This document shows positions 25,175 to 36,453 of a stretch of DNA of 64,000 nt, piece after piece. Source of the stretch: Arenimonas metalli CF5-1 (GTDB lineage: Bacteria; Pseudomonadota; Gammaproteobacteria; Xanthomonadales; Xanthomonadaceae); NCBI RefSeq assembly GCF_000747155.1, contig NZ_AVCK01000017.1, forward strand, positions 1-64,000. Reading direction: 5' to 3'. Made by a program: the position numbers and the translations under genes. How positions within the stretch are numbered: position 1 is the stretch's first letter; each line of letters begins with the position of its first letter. The notes below the pieces were generated by a model. That model saw only the letters and a list, made by a program, of their open reading frames with translations. It searched no databases and was not told where the DNA came from.

Positions 25175-27541
25175 ATGTCCATCCCGACCCCGTCGGCCGG
25201 CCGCTGGCCGGCGCCGCGCCTCGTTTCGCTCGCCATCGCCTCGGTGCTGGCTGCCGCCGCTCCCCTGGCCCTGGCCACCGCCGCCACGGAGGCCGCGGGC
25301 CGCGAAACCCCGGCCCAGCCCGACGGCGCCCACCGCGCCACCCGCCTCGACGGGGTCGAGGTCACCGGCGAGCGGATCGAGAAGGCCGCGTCGCCCAAGT
25401 ACACCGAGGCACTGGTGGATACCCCGCAGACGATCACCGTCGTGGACAAGGCGACGATGGACCAGCAGGGCCTGGTCACCCTGCGCGAGATCCTGACCAC
25501 GCTGCCGGGCATCACCTTCGGCGCGGGCGAGGGCGGAGGCGGCTACGGCGACAGCATCAACCTGCGCGGCTTCAGCGCCAATGCCGACCTGACCGTGGAC
25601 GGCGTGCGCGACAGCGCCCAGTACACCCGCTCGGACAACTTCAACCTTGAGTCGCTGGAGCTGGTCAACGGCGCGAACTCGGTGCATTCCGGCGCCGGTT
25701 CGGTCGGCGGCAACATCAACCTGGTCAGCAAGGTGGCGATGCTGGAGGACTTCAGCGCGTTTTCGGCCGGCGCGGGCACCGACGGCTACGGCCGGCTCAC
25801 GGCGGACAGCAACCATCGGCTCGGCGAGGCCAATGCGCTGCGCCTGAACGCGATGGTCCACCAGAACGACGTGCCGGGCCGGGACTTCGAGTCGTTCGAG
25901 CGCTGGGGCTTCGCGCCCTCGCTGGGGCTCGGCCTGGATTCCGACACGCGCCTCACCCTGGGCGCGCTGGTGCAGCGCGACGACAACGTGCCGCAGTACG
26001 GCGTGCCGTACTTCCCTGCCTACGGCGGCCTGCTGCCCGGCGCCGACCGCGAGGGTTACTACGGCTACCACAACCTCGACCGCCAGGAGATCGCCAACGA
26101 CACGGTGACCGCGGTGTTCGAGCATGACTTCAGCGCCGACCTGCACCTGCGCAGCCTCGCGCGCTACCAGGCGGTCGACCAGACCACCGTGGTGGACGCC
26201 GTGCAAGGCACCTGGTGCCTGGACAGCGGCATCAACCCGGCTACCGGCGCGGCCTGCGCGGCGCCCGGCACCTACCAGCCCAGCGGTCCGCGCGGCCTTC
26301 GGCGCGACACCGAAAACCGCCTGTTCGCGAGCCAGACCGACCTGACCGCGCGCTTCAAGACCGGCGGCGTGACCCACGCGCTGGTGGCCGGCGTCGCCTT
26401 CACCCGCGAAACCTTCGAGCTCGACACCGGCAACGTGCTGCGCAACGCCGACGGCAGCCCGGCGCCGCTGCCGGTGATGGACCTGGGCCATCCGGACTCA
26501 CGCTGGACCGGGCCGGTGAACTATTTCCGCACCGGGAAGTCGTCCGGCACGCTCGGGAACCAGGCGATCTACGTGTTCGACACGCTGGGCTTCGGCGAGC
26601 GGTGGCTGCTGAACCTCGGCGCGCGCTACGAGCGCAACGAGGGCGCCAACCACAGCTGGACGGTGAAGACCTACTCGGCTGCCGCCGGCGCCGACAACAC
26701 CGGGTTGGGTTCGCTGGTGGCGCGCGGCCCGGACTTCCGCAGCGACGAGGACCTGTTCTCGTGGCGCGGTGGCCTGGTCTTCAAGCCTTCGGAGAACGGC
26801 AGCGTTTACCTGAGCTACGCCAACAGCAACACGCCCTCGAAGGCGTCCGTGAACGGCGCCTGCAGCGCCGCCACCTGCGGCGTGGATCCGGAAGAGGCGC
26901 GCAACCTCGAGCTGGGCACCAAGTGGGACGTGCTCGGCGGCCGCCTCGCGCTGACGGCGGCGGTGTTCCGCAACGAGCGCACCAATTACCGCGTCGCCGA
27001 CTTCGATCCGGCCAACCCGAGCGGCGAGCAGCAGCTGGACGGTCAGGCGCGCGTGGACGGCGTGTCGCTCGGCATCGCCGGCGAGCTGACCGACCAGTGG
27101 TCGGTGTTCGCCAACGCCACCCTGCTCGACAGCGAGGTGCTGCAGTCGGTGTCCGACTACTGCCTGGCCAATCCCGGCCTCAACGGCTGCACCAACACGC
27201 CCGCGAACCCGGATCCGCAGCGGGGCCAGCGCATCATCAACACGCCCGAGCAATCCGCCAGCGCCTGGACCACCTACGCCTTCGCGCCGGACTGGACGGT
27301 GGGCTACGGCATCACCTACCAGGGCGGTTTCGACGGCGGCCGCGTCGCCGGCCTGCCGGACGTCAAGAGCCACACCACGCACCGGGCGATGCTGGCCTGG
27401 GCGGTGAACGGAACGCTGGCGCTGCAGCTCAACGCCAACAACCTCTTCGACAAGCAGTACTTCACCCGCGTGCGCAACAACGGCTGGGCCACACCCGGCG
27501 AGGCGCGCTCGCTAGTGCTGACCGCCAACCTCGCCTTCTGA
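25175..27541 (+). CDS. TonB-dependent siderophore receptor (Fiu-like)
   Basis: A 788-residue outer-membrane receptor. A signal peptide (about 1-35) precedes a TonB-box/plug region ([29 protein letters not shown]) and a barrel ending in Phe (LTANLAF). The plug is closest by eye to the Fiu/catecholate type (RGFxxxxxxxVDGVRD). With piuC next and PepSY after it, the likely substrate is a catecholate siderophore or other ferric complex. Preceded by a Fur box, so iron-repressed. A GC-rich hairpin at 27555-27574 lies between it and piuC. Confidence 0.9.
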   Translation: MSIPTPSAGRWPAPRLVSLAIASVLAAAAPLALATAATEAAGRETPAQPDGAHRATRLDGVEVTGERIEKAASPKYTEALVDTPQTITVVDKATMDQQGLVTLREILTTLPGITFGAGEGGGGYGDSINLRGFSANADLTVDGVRDSAQYTRSDNFNLESLELVNGANSVHSGAGSVGGNINLVSKVAMLEDFSAFSAGAGTDGYGRLTADSNHRLGEANALRLNAMVHQNDVPGRDFESFERWGFAPSLGLGLDSDTRLTLGALVQRDDNVPQYGVPYFPAYGGLLPGADREGYYGYHNLDRQEIANDTVTAVFEHDFSADLHLRSLARYQAVDQTTVVDAVQGTWCLDSGINPATGAACAAPGTYQPSGPRGLRRDTENRLFASQTDLTARFKTGGVTHALVAGVAFTRETFELDTGNVLRNADGSPAPLPVMDLGHPDSRWTGPVNYFRTGKSSGTLGNQAIYVFDTLGFGERWLLNLGARYERNEGANHSWTVKTYSAAAGADNTGLGSLVARGPDFRSDEDLFSWRGGLVFKPSENGSVYLSYANSNTPSKASVNGACSAATCGVDPEEARNLELGTKWDVLGGRLALTAAVFRNERTNYRVADFDPANPSGEQQLDGQARVDGVSLGIAGELTDQWSVFANATLLDSEVLQSVSDYCLANPGLNGCTNTPANPDPQRGQRIINTPEQSASAWTTYAFAPDWTVGYGITYQGGFDGGRVAGLPDVKSHTTHRAMLAWAVNGTLALQLNANNLFDKQYFTRVRNNGWATPGEARSLVLTANLAF

Positions 27542-27590
27542 CCCATCCACGGCAGGCCCGCGGCGACGCGGGCCCACCCGGAGCCTGAGC

Positions 27591-28280
27591 ATGCTGCTGC
27601 ACATCCCGAACGTGCTGTCCGCCGACGAGGTGGCCTATTTCCGAAGCAGGCTGGCGGGCGCCGGCTGGGCCGACGGCAAACGCACCGCCGGTTACCAGTC
27701 CGCGCAGGCCAAGGACAACGCCCAGCTGCCCGAGGCCGACCCGGTGGCGCGCGAGCTGGGCGGCCGCGTGCTCGATGCGTTGGGCCGCAGCCCGCTGTTC
27801 TTCAGCGCGGTGCTGCCGCGGCGGATCTTCCCGCCGCTGTTCAACCGCTACGCGGGCGGGCAGTCGTTCGGCTTCCACGTCGACAACGCGATCCGCTACG
27901 AGCGCGGCGCGAACGGCGCGCAGGTGCCGGTGCGCACCGACGTCTCGACCACGCTGTTCCTGAGTTCGCCCGACGAGTACGACGGCGGCGAACTGGTGAT
28001 CCAGGACACCTACGGCACCCAGCGCGTGAAGCTGCCCGCCGGCGACCTCGTCGTGTACCCGGGCACCAGCCTGCACGAAGTGACGCCGGTGACGCGCGGC
28101 GCGCGCCTCGCCAGCTTCTTCTGGACCCAGAGCCTGGTGCGCGACGCCGGCCAGCGCCGCGAGCTGTTCGAACTCGACCGCGCGATACAGCGGCTCACCG
28201 TCGCCGCGCCGGGCGATCCCGCGCTGGTGCAGCTCACCGGCGTGTACCACAACCTGCTGCGCCGCTGGTCGGACGCCTGA
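27591..28280 (+). CDS. piuC: PKHD-type Fe(II)/2-oxoglutarate hydroxylase PiuC
   Basis: A 229-residue dioxygenase. The Fe(II) facial triad is His96, Asp98 (FHVDNA) and His162 (SLHEVTP), and Arg172 is the 2-oxoglutarate anchor. Piu/Ybi hydroxylases are encoded beside Fiu-like receptors and are thought to help release iron from siderophores, but the substrate is unknown. It begins 49 bp after the receptor stop and ends 8 bp before the PepSY gene, consistent with a single iron-regulated transcript. Confidence 0.93.
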   Translation: MLLHIPNVLSADEVAYFRSRLAGAGWADGKRTAGYQSAQAKDNAQLPEADPVARELGGRVLDALGRSPLFFSAVLPRRIFPPLFNRYAGGQSFGFHVDNAIRYERGANGAQVPVRTDVSTTLFLSSPDEYDGGELVIQDTYGTQRVKLPAGDLVVYPGTSLHEVTPVTRGARLASFFWTQSLVRDAGQRRELFELDRAIQRLTVAAPGDPALVQLTGVYHNLLRRWSDA

Positions 28281-28288
28281 GGGAACCC

Positions 28289-29473
28289 ATGCTGCGCAAA
28301 CTCATCTTCCAGACGCATTGGCTGCTCGGCATCACCGCCGGGCTGGTGCTGGCCCTCGTCGGCGTGACGGGCGCCGTGCTGTCGTACGAGCAGCCGCTGT
28401 TGCGCGCGCTCAACCCGGGCGTGATGACCGTTTCCGCCGAGGGCCGGCAGGCGCTGGCGCCCACGGTGCTGCTGGCGCGCGTGCAGGCGCAGCACGCGAT
28501 GCCTGCGCAGGCGCTCACGCTGTCCGCGGACCCCACGCGGGCGGCGCGCGTCAGCTTCGCGCCGACGCCGGGCGCCGCCGCGGCGCCGGGCGGCCGCGCG
28601 CGCGGCGAGACGCGCTACGTCGACCCGTACACCGGCGCGCTGCTGCCGAAGCCCCGCGGCGAAGCCTTCTTCCGCACCACCATGCAGCTGCATCGCTGGC
28701 TGGCCGCGGGCGAGGTGGGCAAGCAGATCGTCGGCGCCTCCACGCTGGCGCTGGTGTTCTTCTGCGTGTCGGGGATCTACCTGCGCTGGCCGCGGCGCTG
28801 GACCAGCCCGCGCGCATGGCTGCACCTGGACGGGGCCCTCACCGGCCGCCGCTTCCTATGGCACCTGCACTCGGTGGTGGCCACGTGGCTGCTGCTGCCT
28901 TACCTGGTCATGGCCCTGAGCGGGCTGTACTGGTCCTACGGCTGGTACCGCGAGGGCCTGCTGGCGCTCAGCGGCACGCCGGACAACGCGCAGCGCGGGC
29001 CGCCGGCCGCCGCGGGCCGGGGTGAAGCCGGGGGCGGTGCGCCGGACGTGGACGTGGCGGCGGCCTTCGCGTCGTTCGAAGGCGCCGTGCCGGCCTGGTC
29101 CACGGTGACGCTGCGGCTGCCGGCCGCGGCCGGGCAGCCGCTCGAATGGAGCTACCAGGATCCCGCGCCGCCGCACGAGCGCGCCAACAACCGGCTGGTG
29201 CTCGATCCCGCCACGCTGGCGGTGGCCGCGCACGAGCGTTATCTCGACAAGCCGATCGGCCAGCGCCTGATGGCGGGCATCTTCCCGCTGCACAGCGGCA
29301 GCTGGTTCGGCGGGATCGGGCTGTTCGTGTTCTGCGTGGCCAGCCTGGCGATGCCGCTGTTCACCGTCACCGGCCTGCAGCTCTACCTCGATCGCCGCGC
29401 GAAGAAGCGCGCCGGGCTGGCGCGCCGGCGCGAGCGCGAGCAGGCGCGCGCCCGCGCGCCCTCAGCTGGCTGA
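28289..29473 (+). CDS. PepSY-associated membrane protein (PiuB-like)
   Basis: A 394-residue inner-membrane protein with four clear helices: about residues 10-32, 150-168, 195-218 and 340-366. The N-terminal helix and the WxxxxHRWLAAGEVG segment are typical of PepSY_TM proteins such as PiuB and FsrB. These proteins reduce ferric complexes or handle iron after siderophore entry. It ends in a basic tail (RRAKKRAGLARRRERE) and overlaps the 3' end of glyS by 12 bp on the opposite strand. Confidence 0.86.
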   Translation: MLRKLIFQTHWLLGITAGLVLALVGVTGAVLSYEQPLLRALNPGVMTVSAEGRQALAPTVLLARVQAQHAMPAQALTLSADPTRAARVSFAPTPGAAAAPGGRARGETRYVDPYTGALLPKPRGEAFFRTTMQLHRWLAAGEVGKQIVGASTLALVFFCVSGIYLRWPRRWTSPRAWLHLDGALTGRRFLWHLHSVVATWLLLPYLVMALSGLYWSYGWYREGLLALSGTPDNAQRGPPAAAGRGEAGGGAPDVDVAAAFASFEGAVPAWSTVTLRLPAAAGQPLEWSYQDPAPPHERANNRLVLDPATLAVAAHERYLDKPIGQRLMAGIFPLHSGSWFGGIGLFVFCVASLAMPLFTVTGLQLYLDRRAKKRAGLARRREREQARARAPSAG

Positions 29474-31541
29474 GAGCTGCTCCACCGCCGCCACCTTGGC
29501 GAAGCGGTCGGCGATGAGCTTGAGCAGCGCCAGGCGGTTGTCGCGCACCGCGGCGTCGTCGGCCATCACCATCACCCGGTCGAAGAAGTTGTCGACCGGG
29601 CCCTGCAGCTCGGCCAGGCGCTTGAGCGTGCCGACGTAGTCGCGCTGGGCCAGCAGCGGGTCGGTGTCGGCGAGGGCCTTGGCCAGCGCGCCGTGCAGCG
29701 ACTGCTCGGCGGGCTCGACCAGGCGCGCCGGATCCACGGCGGCCGGGATCGGCGTCTCGACCTTGCGCAGGATGTTGCGGATGCGCTTGTTCGCGGCCGC
29801 CAGCGAGCTGGCCTCGCGCAGGCGCGCGAAGCCGGCGATCGCCTTCAGGCGCTTGTCGAAATCGAGCAGGGAGGCCGGCCGCACGTCGGCCACGGCGTCG
29901 AACTGCGTGCCCGGCACGCCCTGGTCGGCGTAGTAGCCGCGCAGGCGGTCGAGGATGAAGTCCTCCAGCTCCTTCGCGTCCAGCGAGACGCCCGCCGGCA
30001 GCGACTTCGCGGCGATCGCGACCAGCGCCGGCAGGTCGAGCTCCAGCCCGCCCTCGATGATCGTGCGCGCCAGGCCCAGCGCGTTGCGGCGCAGGGCGAA
30101 CGGGTCCTTGTTGCCGGTCGGCTTCAGGCCCGCGGCGAAACCGCCGGCCAGGCTGTCCAGGCGCTCGGCGATAGCCAGCACGCGGCCCAGCGGCGAGTAG
30201 GCGATGGCGTCGCCGGCGAAGCGCGGCTGGTAGGCCTCGTCGATCGCCCGGGCCACGGCCTCGGGCTCGCCCGCGGCGGTGGCGTAGTAGCGGCCGGCGA
30301 TGCCCTGCAGCTCGGGGAACTCGCCGACCATGCGGCTCTGCAGGTCGGCCTTGGCCAGCGCGGCGGCGCGGCGGGCGGCGGCTTCGTCCATGCCCAGCGC
30401 CTTCGCCAGCGCGGCGGCCAGCTCGGCCACGCGCGCCGTCTTGTCGGCCAGCGTGCCCAGCTTCTGCTGGTAGGTAACCGAGGCCAGGCCTTCGGCCATC
30501 GCCGGCAGGCCCTGCTTGAGGTCTTCGTCGAAGAAGAACTGCGCATCGGCGAAGCGCGGGCGGATCACGCGCTCGTAGCCCTTGCGGATCTCGGCCGGGT
30601 CCTTGCTGTCGAGGTTGGCGATGCCGATGAACTTCTCGCTCAGCTTGCCGTCGGCGCCGTGCACCGGGAAGAACTTCTGGTTCGCCTCCATCGTCGAGAC
30701 CAGCGCCTCGTGCGGCACCCGCAGGAAGCCGGGCTCGAAGCTGCACAGGATGGCCTTGGGCCACTCGACCAGGCAGTTCACCTCCTCGAGCAGCTCGGCC
30801 GGCACGCGGGCCTGGCCGCCGGCTTCGCGCGCGGCGGCGGCGATCTCGGCGCGCACGCGCTCGCGGCGCTCGCGCGGGTCGGCCAGCACGTGCGCCTCGC
30901 GCAGCGCCTGCAGGTACTCGCCGGCGTCGTTGAGCCAGACGCCCTTGCCGTGGTGGAAGCGATGGCCGCGGCTCATGCGGTCGGCCTTCAGGCCCAGCAC
31001 TTCGCCGGGCGCGACGTCGCGGCCGAGCAGGATCACCAGCCAGTGCACCGGGCGCACGAAGGCGATGTCGCGGCTGCCCCAGCGCATCGGCTTCGGGATC
31101 GGCAGGCCCTTGAGGGCCTCGGCGGTGATCTCGGCGAGCAGGTCGAGGGTGGCCGCGCCGGGGCGCGAGCTGCGGGCGACGAAGCGCATGCCCTTGGCGT
31201 CGGTGACGCGGTCGAGCTTCTCCCAGGCGATGCCGTTCTTCTGCGCGAAGCCGAGCAGGGCCGGGGTCGGCTTGCCCTCGGCATCGAGGCCGATGTTCAT
31301 GTACGGGCCCAGCACTTCGCTCTGCTGCTGCGGCTGCTGCACGGCCACGGCCGGCAGGAACACCGCCAGGCGGCGCGGCGAATACAGCGGGCCGGCGCGC
31401 AGGTCGCTGGCGTCGGTGCGCACGTCGATGCGGCGCGCGGCCAGGCCCTTGAGCACGCCGTCGTAAAACGCCTGCGCCAGGTCGGGCAGGGCCTTGGGCG
31501 GCAGCTCCTCGGTGCCCAGTTCGATCAGCAGCGGCAGATGG

Positions 31542-31549
<8 letters not shown>
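29462..31549 (-). CDS. glyS: Glycine-tRNA ligase, beta subunit
   Basis: A 695-residue beta subunit of the alpha2beta2 glycyl-tRNA synthetase, responsible mainly for tRNA binding. The start ([20 protein letters not shown]) and the HD-like and anticodon-binding C-terminal parts match the family. The start overlaps the glyQ end by 8 bp, so the two are coupled. Converges with the PepSY gene. Confidence 0.97.
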
Positions 31550-32450
<901 letters not shown>

Positions 32451-32481
32451 CGCGGATTCGCCCTGTCGATTCAGCGCGCTA

Positions 32482-32487
32482 GTATAG
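32482..32487 (-). promoter_or_regulatory. -10 hexamer for glyQS
   Basis: TATACT on the minus strand, 31 nt before the glyQ ATG, in an otherwise GC-rich gap. The reverse complement AGTATA reads the other way and could serve the amidotransferase gene less well. Confidence 0.5.
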
Positions 32488-32520
32488 CGGCGAACCCCCG
32501 CACGGCCCGCGACACGCCCG

Positions 32521-33252
32521 ATGAAACCTTTCCTGATCCTCGAGACCGGGCGGCCCCTGCCGCAGCTGCGCCGGCACGGTGGCTTCGGCCACTGGATCCG
32601 GGTCGCCGCCGGGCTGCACGCCCGCGACGTCCGCCACTGCCACGTGCTCGACGGCGAGGCGCTGCCCGACGCGGCCGACTACGCCGGCGTGCTGGTCACC
32701 GGCTCGGGCGCCATGGTCACCGAGCGGCTGGACTGGAGCGAGCGCACCGCCGACTGGCTGCGCGACGCCGCCCACGCCGGCCAGCCGCTGTTCGGCATCT
32801 GCTACGGCCACCAGCTGATCGCGCATGCCTTGGGCGGCACGGTCGACTACAACCCGCGCGGCCGCGAGATGGGCACGGTGCCGGTGGCCGCGGCGCCGAC
32901 CGCCGCCGACGACCCGCTGTTCGCGGGGCTCGGCGCCTTCGACGCCCAGACCACCCACCTCCAGACGGTCACCGCCCCGCCCCCGGGCGCCGCGGTGCTG
33001 GCGCGCTCCGAACGCGACGACTGCCAGGCCTTCCGTTGGGGCGAGGCGGCCTGGGGCGTGCAGTTCCACCCTGAATTCAGCACCCACATGATGCGCGGCT
33101 ACATCCAGGCCCGCGCTGATGCGCTGGCCGCGGAAGGCAGCTGCCACCGCCAGCTGCTGGCGGAAGTGAAGCCGGCCCCGCTGGCGCGCCGGGTGCTTCG
33201 TCGTTTCATCCACGTGGCGCATGCGCGCGCCCGCAGCAGGAAATCCGCATGA
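32521..33252 (+). CDS. Class I glutamine amidotransferase-like protein
   Basis: A 243-residue GATase1-fold protein with nucleophile Cys94 in [10 protein letters not shown] and the His183/Glu185 pair in FHPEFS. All catalytic residues are present. It is single-domain, so it resembles glutamine-hydrolysing or gamma-glutamyl-peptide-hydrolysing proteins (GuaA-like type without a synthetase domain). The substrate is unknown. It overlaps the next membrane-protein gene by 4 bp. Confidence 0.85.
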   Translation: MKPFLILETGRPLPQLRRHGGFGHWIRVAAGLHARDVRHCHVLDGEALPDAADYAGVLVTGSGAMVTERLDWSERTADWLRDAAHAGQPLFGICYGHQLIAHALGGTVDYNPRGREMGTVPVAAAPTAADDPLFAGLGAFDAQTTHLQTVTAPPPGAAVLARSERDDCQAFRWGEAAWGVQFHPEFSTHMMRGYIQARADALAAEGSCHRQLLAEVKPAPLARRVLRRFIHVAHARARSRKSA

Positions 33253-34154
33253 CCGCACGTTCCGTAAGCATGGCCGCCCCCTTCCGTTGGTTCATGAGGG
33301 CGCTCGACGCCGGGCGGCGGCAGCCGCGGGCCCTGTTCGGTGGCTTCGCGCTGCTGCTGGCCGTGGGCATGGTGCCGTCCGTGCTGCAGCTGGCCGCCCA
33401 GGCGCTGTTCCCCGCCTCGCCGGGCGCGCTGATGGTGGCCTACGGCGCGGTGATCGGCCTGAGCCTGGTGCTGATGCCGCCGCTGAGCGGCGCCGCGTTC
33501 CGCCTGCTGCACGACTGCGAGACGGGCCGGCCCGCCGCCGCGACCGATCTCTTCAACGGCTACCGCGACCGCGACTTCGCGGTGCGGATGGTGATGACCG
33601 CGCTGCTGCTGATGGTGGCCTACCTCGCGGTATTCGCCCTGCTGTTCACGGTGGTGCCGGGCAAGGAGTTCTTCTCCGAGCTGTTCGCGCGCGCGGCCGC
33701 CACGCCGCCCGGCGGGCAGCCCGACATGACCGGCATGCCGCCGCTGCCGCCCAGCTTCCTGCTGTGGCTGCTGGCGGCGTCGGCCTTCCTGGTGGTGCTG
33801 GGCAATGCCTACATGCTGGCCTTCGCCCACGCCGCGATGGCCGGGCAGGGCGCGGTGGGTGCGGTGGGCGGCGGGCTCGCGGCGACGCTGCGCAACCTGC
33901 TGCCGCTGGTCGGCTTCTTCATCGTCGCCATGGTCGTTGGCTTCGTGCTGGTGCTGGTCTTCGCGCTCGTGGCCGGCCTGGTGGCGGGCTTGCTGGGCCT
34001 GGTCAGCCCGGTGCTGGCGATGGCCGTGATCGTGCCGCTCTACCTGGTCCTGATGCTGGTGATTTACGTGGTGATGTTCGGCTTCTACTACCACGCGTGG
34101 CGCGAGATCTTCGGCGAGGTCGCCGACGGCCCGGTGGACGCGCTGGAAGCCTGA
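33249..34154 (+). CDS. BPSS1780-family membrane protein
   Basis: A 301-residue integral membrane protein with about six helices in pairs, including long Leu/Val-rich helices at about 215-245 and 250-280. The sequence plan matches the BPSS1780 family of conserved hypothetical membrane proteins: an N-terminal amphipathic helix, WFMRALDAGRRQPRALF, and a Met/Pro-rich loop near residues 160-175. Function unknown. It overlaps the amidotransferase stop (ATGA) and is probably coupled to it. Confidence 0.75.
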   Translation: MTARSVSMAAPFRWFMRALDAGRRQPRALFGGFALLLAVGMVPSVLQLAAQALFPASPGALMVAYGAVIGLSLVLMPPLSGAAFRLLHDCETGRPAAATDLFNGYRDRDFAVRMVMTALLLMVAYLAVFALLFTVVPGKEFFSELFARAAATPPGGQPDMTGMPPLPPSFLLWLLAASAFLVVLGNAYMLAFAHAAMAGQGAVGAVGGGLAATLRNLLPLVGFFIVAMVVGFVLVLVFALVAGLVAGLLGLVSPVLAMAVIVPLYLVLMLVIYVVMFGFYYHAWREIFGEVADGPVDALEA

Positions 34155-34164
34155 TTCGCGTCGC

Positions 34165-34854
34165 TCAGAGGCCGCCCTGCGCGACCTCGACGATGAGCTG
34201 CACGTAGCGCAGCCCGATGAAGCCGACCGCGCCGAAGAACAGCGCGACCTGCAGCAGCAGCCAGCTGCGGCCGCCGCGCGGCATCGCCGCCGGGGCGCCC
34301 GGCGCCAGCTCGACCCGGGTGCCCGCGAGGTAGTCGTGCAGGGCGCGCCTGCCGGGCGAGAACGCCGACAGCGCGTGGCCCAGGTGCAGGGCGAACCAGC
34401 TCGGGATGCCGGCCACGAAGCGCAGCGCGATCCGGCCCGGCCCGCAGCGCGCGCCCTGGAGGTCGGTGACGCGCAGGCCCAGCAGGCGCTTGCCCGGGCT
34501 GGCCTGCCAGCGCGAGCTCTCGAACGCCACGAACCACGCGGCCGCGATCGCGAACAGCACCAGCGACACCGCCAGCACCAGCCAGAGCAGCTCGCCGGCC
34601 AGCCCGGTCATCTCCGCGCGCAGCACCTCGTCGCCGGTGAACAGGCCGAGCTGGCGCAGCGGTTCGTCGCCGCGCGCCTGCGACAGGTCCAGCAGGTCCC
34701 AGATACGGGACTGCAGCGTCTGCAGGCCCTGGTCGAAAACGAACCAGGCGTCTTGCAGCCGCGGCCACAGCAGCGGCAGCGCCAGCAGGCTGATGGCGCT
34801 GGCGTCGGCGCTGTAGGCGGCGTAGCGGCGCCAGAAGCCGGCCGGCGGGTTCAT
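34165..34854 (-). CDS. RDD family membrane protein
   Basis: A 229-residue membrane protein opening with FWRRYAAYSADASAI, a variant of the RDD motif in which the Arg and Asp are kept. Three helices are apparent (about 20-40, 90-112 and 190-215). RDD proteins are small and of mixed or unknown function; some are Na+/H+ antiporters. It lies 4 bp downstream of tatC and may be transcribed with tatABC. Confidence 0.78.
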   Translation of the reverse strand: MNPPAGFWRRYAAYSADASAISLLALPLLWPRLQDAWFVFDQGLQTLQSRIWDLLDLSQARGDEPLRQLGLFTGDEVLRAEMTGLAGELLWLVLAVSLVLFAIAAAWFVAFESSRWQASPGKRLLGLRVTDLQGARCGPGRIALRFVAGIPSWFALHLGHALSAFSPGRRALHDYLAGTRVELAPGAPAAMPRGGRSWLLLQVALFFGAVGFIGLRYVQLIVEVAQGGL

Positions 34855-34858
34855 GCGA

Positions 34859-35590
34859 TCAGCTGGCGGCCCGCGCCGGGCGCAGCATGGCGCCGGCGAG
34901 GATGCCCAGCTCGTAGAGCAGGCACATCGGGATCGCCAGCATCAGCTGGGACACCACGTCGGGCGGGGTGATGATCGCGGCCAGGATGAACACGCCCACG
35001 ATCACGTAGCCCCGCGCCTCGCGCAGCTGCGCCGGCGTCACCACGCCCAGCACCACCAGCACCACCACGGCGACCGGCAATTCGAAGCTCAGGCCGAAGG
35101 CGAGCAGGATCACCAGCACGAAATCGAGGTAGCGCGAGACGTCGGGCGCCATCGCCACCGTATCCGGCGTGAACATGGCCAGGAAGCCGAACACCGTGGG
35201 CAGCACCAGGAACCAGGCGAACGCGCAGCCGATGTAGAACAGCAGCACCGCCGCCAGCAGGATCGGCCGCGCCAGCCGCTTCTCGTTCTGGTACAGGCCG
35301 GGCGCCACGAAGGCCCAGGCCTGGTATAGCAGCCAGGGCATCGACGCCAGCAAGGCCACGAAGAAGGCGAGCTTGATCGGGATGAAGAAGCCGCCCGCCA
35401 CGTCGATGGCCTGCAGCGTGCCGCCGGTGGGCAGCTTGGCCACCAGCGGCTGCGCGAACAGGTTGTAGAGCTCCTTGGCGAACGGCACCAGCGCCAGGAA
35501 GACCACCAGCACCGCCGCCACCCCGCGCATCAGGCGCGCGCGCAGCTCCAGCAGGTGGCCCATCAGCGATTCTTCGGCCGGGGCGCTCAT
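34859..35590 (-). CDS. tatC: Twin-arginine translocase subunit TatC
   Basis: A 243-residue polytopic Tat receptor subunit with six predicted helices. The family segments LMGHLLELRARLMRG (N-terminus), FxPGLYxNEKR and FGLSFELPVAVV are present. TatC binds the twin-arginine signal and, with TatB, forms the substrate-recognition complex. The start overlaps the tatB stop by 4 bp. Confidence 0.96.
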   Translation of the reverse strand: MSAPAEESLMGHLLELRARLMRGVAAVLVVFLALVPFAKELYNLFAQPLVAKLPTGGTLQAIDVAGGFFIPIKLAFFVALLASMPWLLYQAWAFVAPGLYQNEKRLARPILLAAVLLFYIGCAFAWFLVLPTVFGFLAMFTPDTVAMAPDVSRYLDFVLVILLAFGLSFELPVAVVVLVVLGVVTPAQLREARGYVIVGVFILAAIITPPDVVSQLMLAIPMCLLYELGILAGAMLRPARAAS

Positions 35591-36126
35591 GGCTTGGACG
35601 CCCCGGGCCGCTTGGTGGCTTCGGCGTCCGCCGGCACGTCGTCCGGGGTCAGCTTGAACGGCTCCGGGTCGCTGTAGAACTCGAAGTCCGGCCCGGGGTC
35701 CGCGGCGGGAACGGGTTCAGATTCAGTTCCCGGTTCGGCCGCGGCGACAGTCGACGTGTCCGTCCCGGGAACTGAACCTGACCCCGTTCTTGGCGGGATG
35801 TCCTGCAGCGCGGTGTCGGCATCGGCCTTGGCCAGCGCCTCGGCATCGCGGACGCCCTCGCTGGCGGCCTGGCCGGCGGCGGTGACTTCCTTGCCGACGG
35901 CCTCGAGTTCGGTGCGCAGGTCCGCGGCCGGGTTGCCGACGCTGCGCTTGAGTTCGTCGGCGGCCATCTCGCGCTCGAATTCGGCCTTGACCGAATACCA
36001 CTGCGCCCGCGCCTTGCGCACCCACAGCCCGGTGTAGCGCGCCGCCTTGGGCAGCCGCTCGGGCCCGAGCACGACCAGGGCCACGACCGCGATGATCAGC
36101 AGTTCGCTGAAGCCGATGTCGAACAT
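35587..36126 (-). CDS. tatB: Twin-arginine translocase subunit TatB, long C-terminus
   Basis: A 179-residue TatB: N-terminal membrane helix (residues 4-20, with the GPERLP hinge), an amphipathic helix, then an extended acidic/Pro-rich tail. Residues about 113-140 are encoded by an 82-bp repeat element (35709-35790), whose outer arms encode RTGSGSVPGT and GTESEPVP. The remaining tail is still in frame and ends normally. With TatC it recognises folded Tat substrates. The tail is variable in the family, so the insertion is probably tolerated. Confidence 0.94.
   Translation of the reverse strand: MFDIGFSELLIIAVVALVVLGPERLPKAARYTGLWVRKARAQWYSVKAEFEREMAADELKRSVGNPAADLRTELEAVGKEVTAAGQAASEGVRDAEALAKADADTALQDIPPRTGSGSVPGTDTSTVAAAEPGTESEPVPAADPGPDFEFYSDPEPFKLTPDDVPADAEATKRPGASKP
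35709..35790. repeat. Inverted-repeat element within tatB
   Basis: Two arms of about 25 bp: 35709-35733 begins GAACGGG and ends TTCCCGG, and 35765-35790 is its near inverse. They are separated by about 31 bp. A second copy with the same consensus GAACGGGGTCAGGTTCA lies at 48015-48101. It is carried in frame in tatB. The sequence belongs to a REP-like class with a GGGGTCAGG core often linked to RAYT-type transposases; that link is inference. Confidence 0.8.
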
Positions 36127-36154
36127 GGCAAGGGTGCCGGCGCGGGGCCGGGAC

Positions 36155-36382
36155 TCAGGAGTCCTTGCGCTGGCTGTCCTGGCGCGAGGTCTCGTCGGAC
36201 GGCATGTCGCGCTTCTCGCTGCCGATCTGCGACGGCGGCTCGTCCTTGCCCTTCAGGCCTTCCTTGAAGCCCTGGATGCCTTCGCCCAGGTCCTTGCCGA
36301 CGCCCTTGAGCTTCTTGGTGCCGAACACCAGCACCACCACGACCAGAACGATGAGCCAGTGCCAGATGCTGAAGCTGCCCAT
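36155..36382 (-). CDS. tatA: Twin-arginine translocase subunit TatA
   Basis: A 75-residue TatA: membrane helix [20 protein letters not shown], then [21 protein letters not shown], the amphipathic helix, and an acidic, charged tail. It oligomerises to form the protein-conducting element. ATG 36382 is the TatA start; the open frame runs further upstream, but that part is not family sequence. First gene of tatABC. Confidence 0.96.
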   Translation of the reverse strand: MGSFSIWHWLIVLVVVVLVFGTKKLKGVGKDLGEGIQGFKEGLKGKDEPPSQIGSEKRDMPSDETSRQDSQRKDS

Positions 36383-36453
36383 GGGGGTTTCCCTGCGTTG
36401 ATCCGATGCCGGGAAGGATAGCGCAGCCGGCCCGCGGCTGCGCTGCCCGTTGG

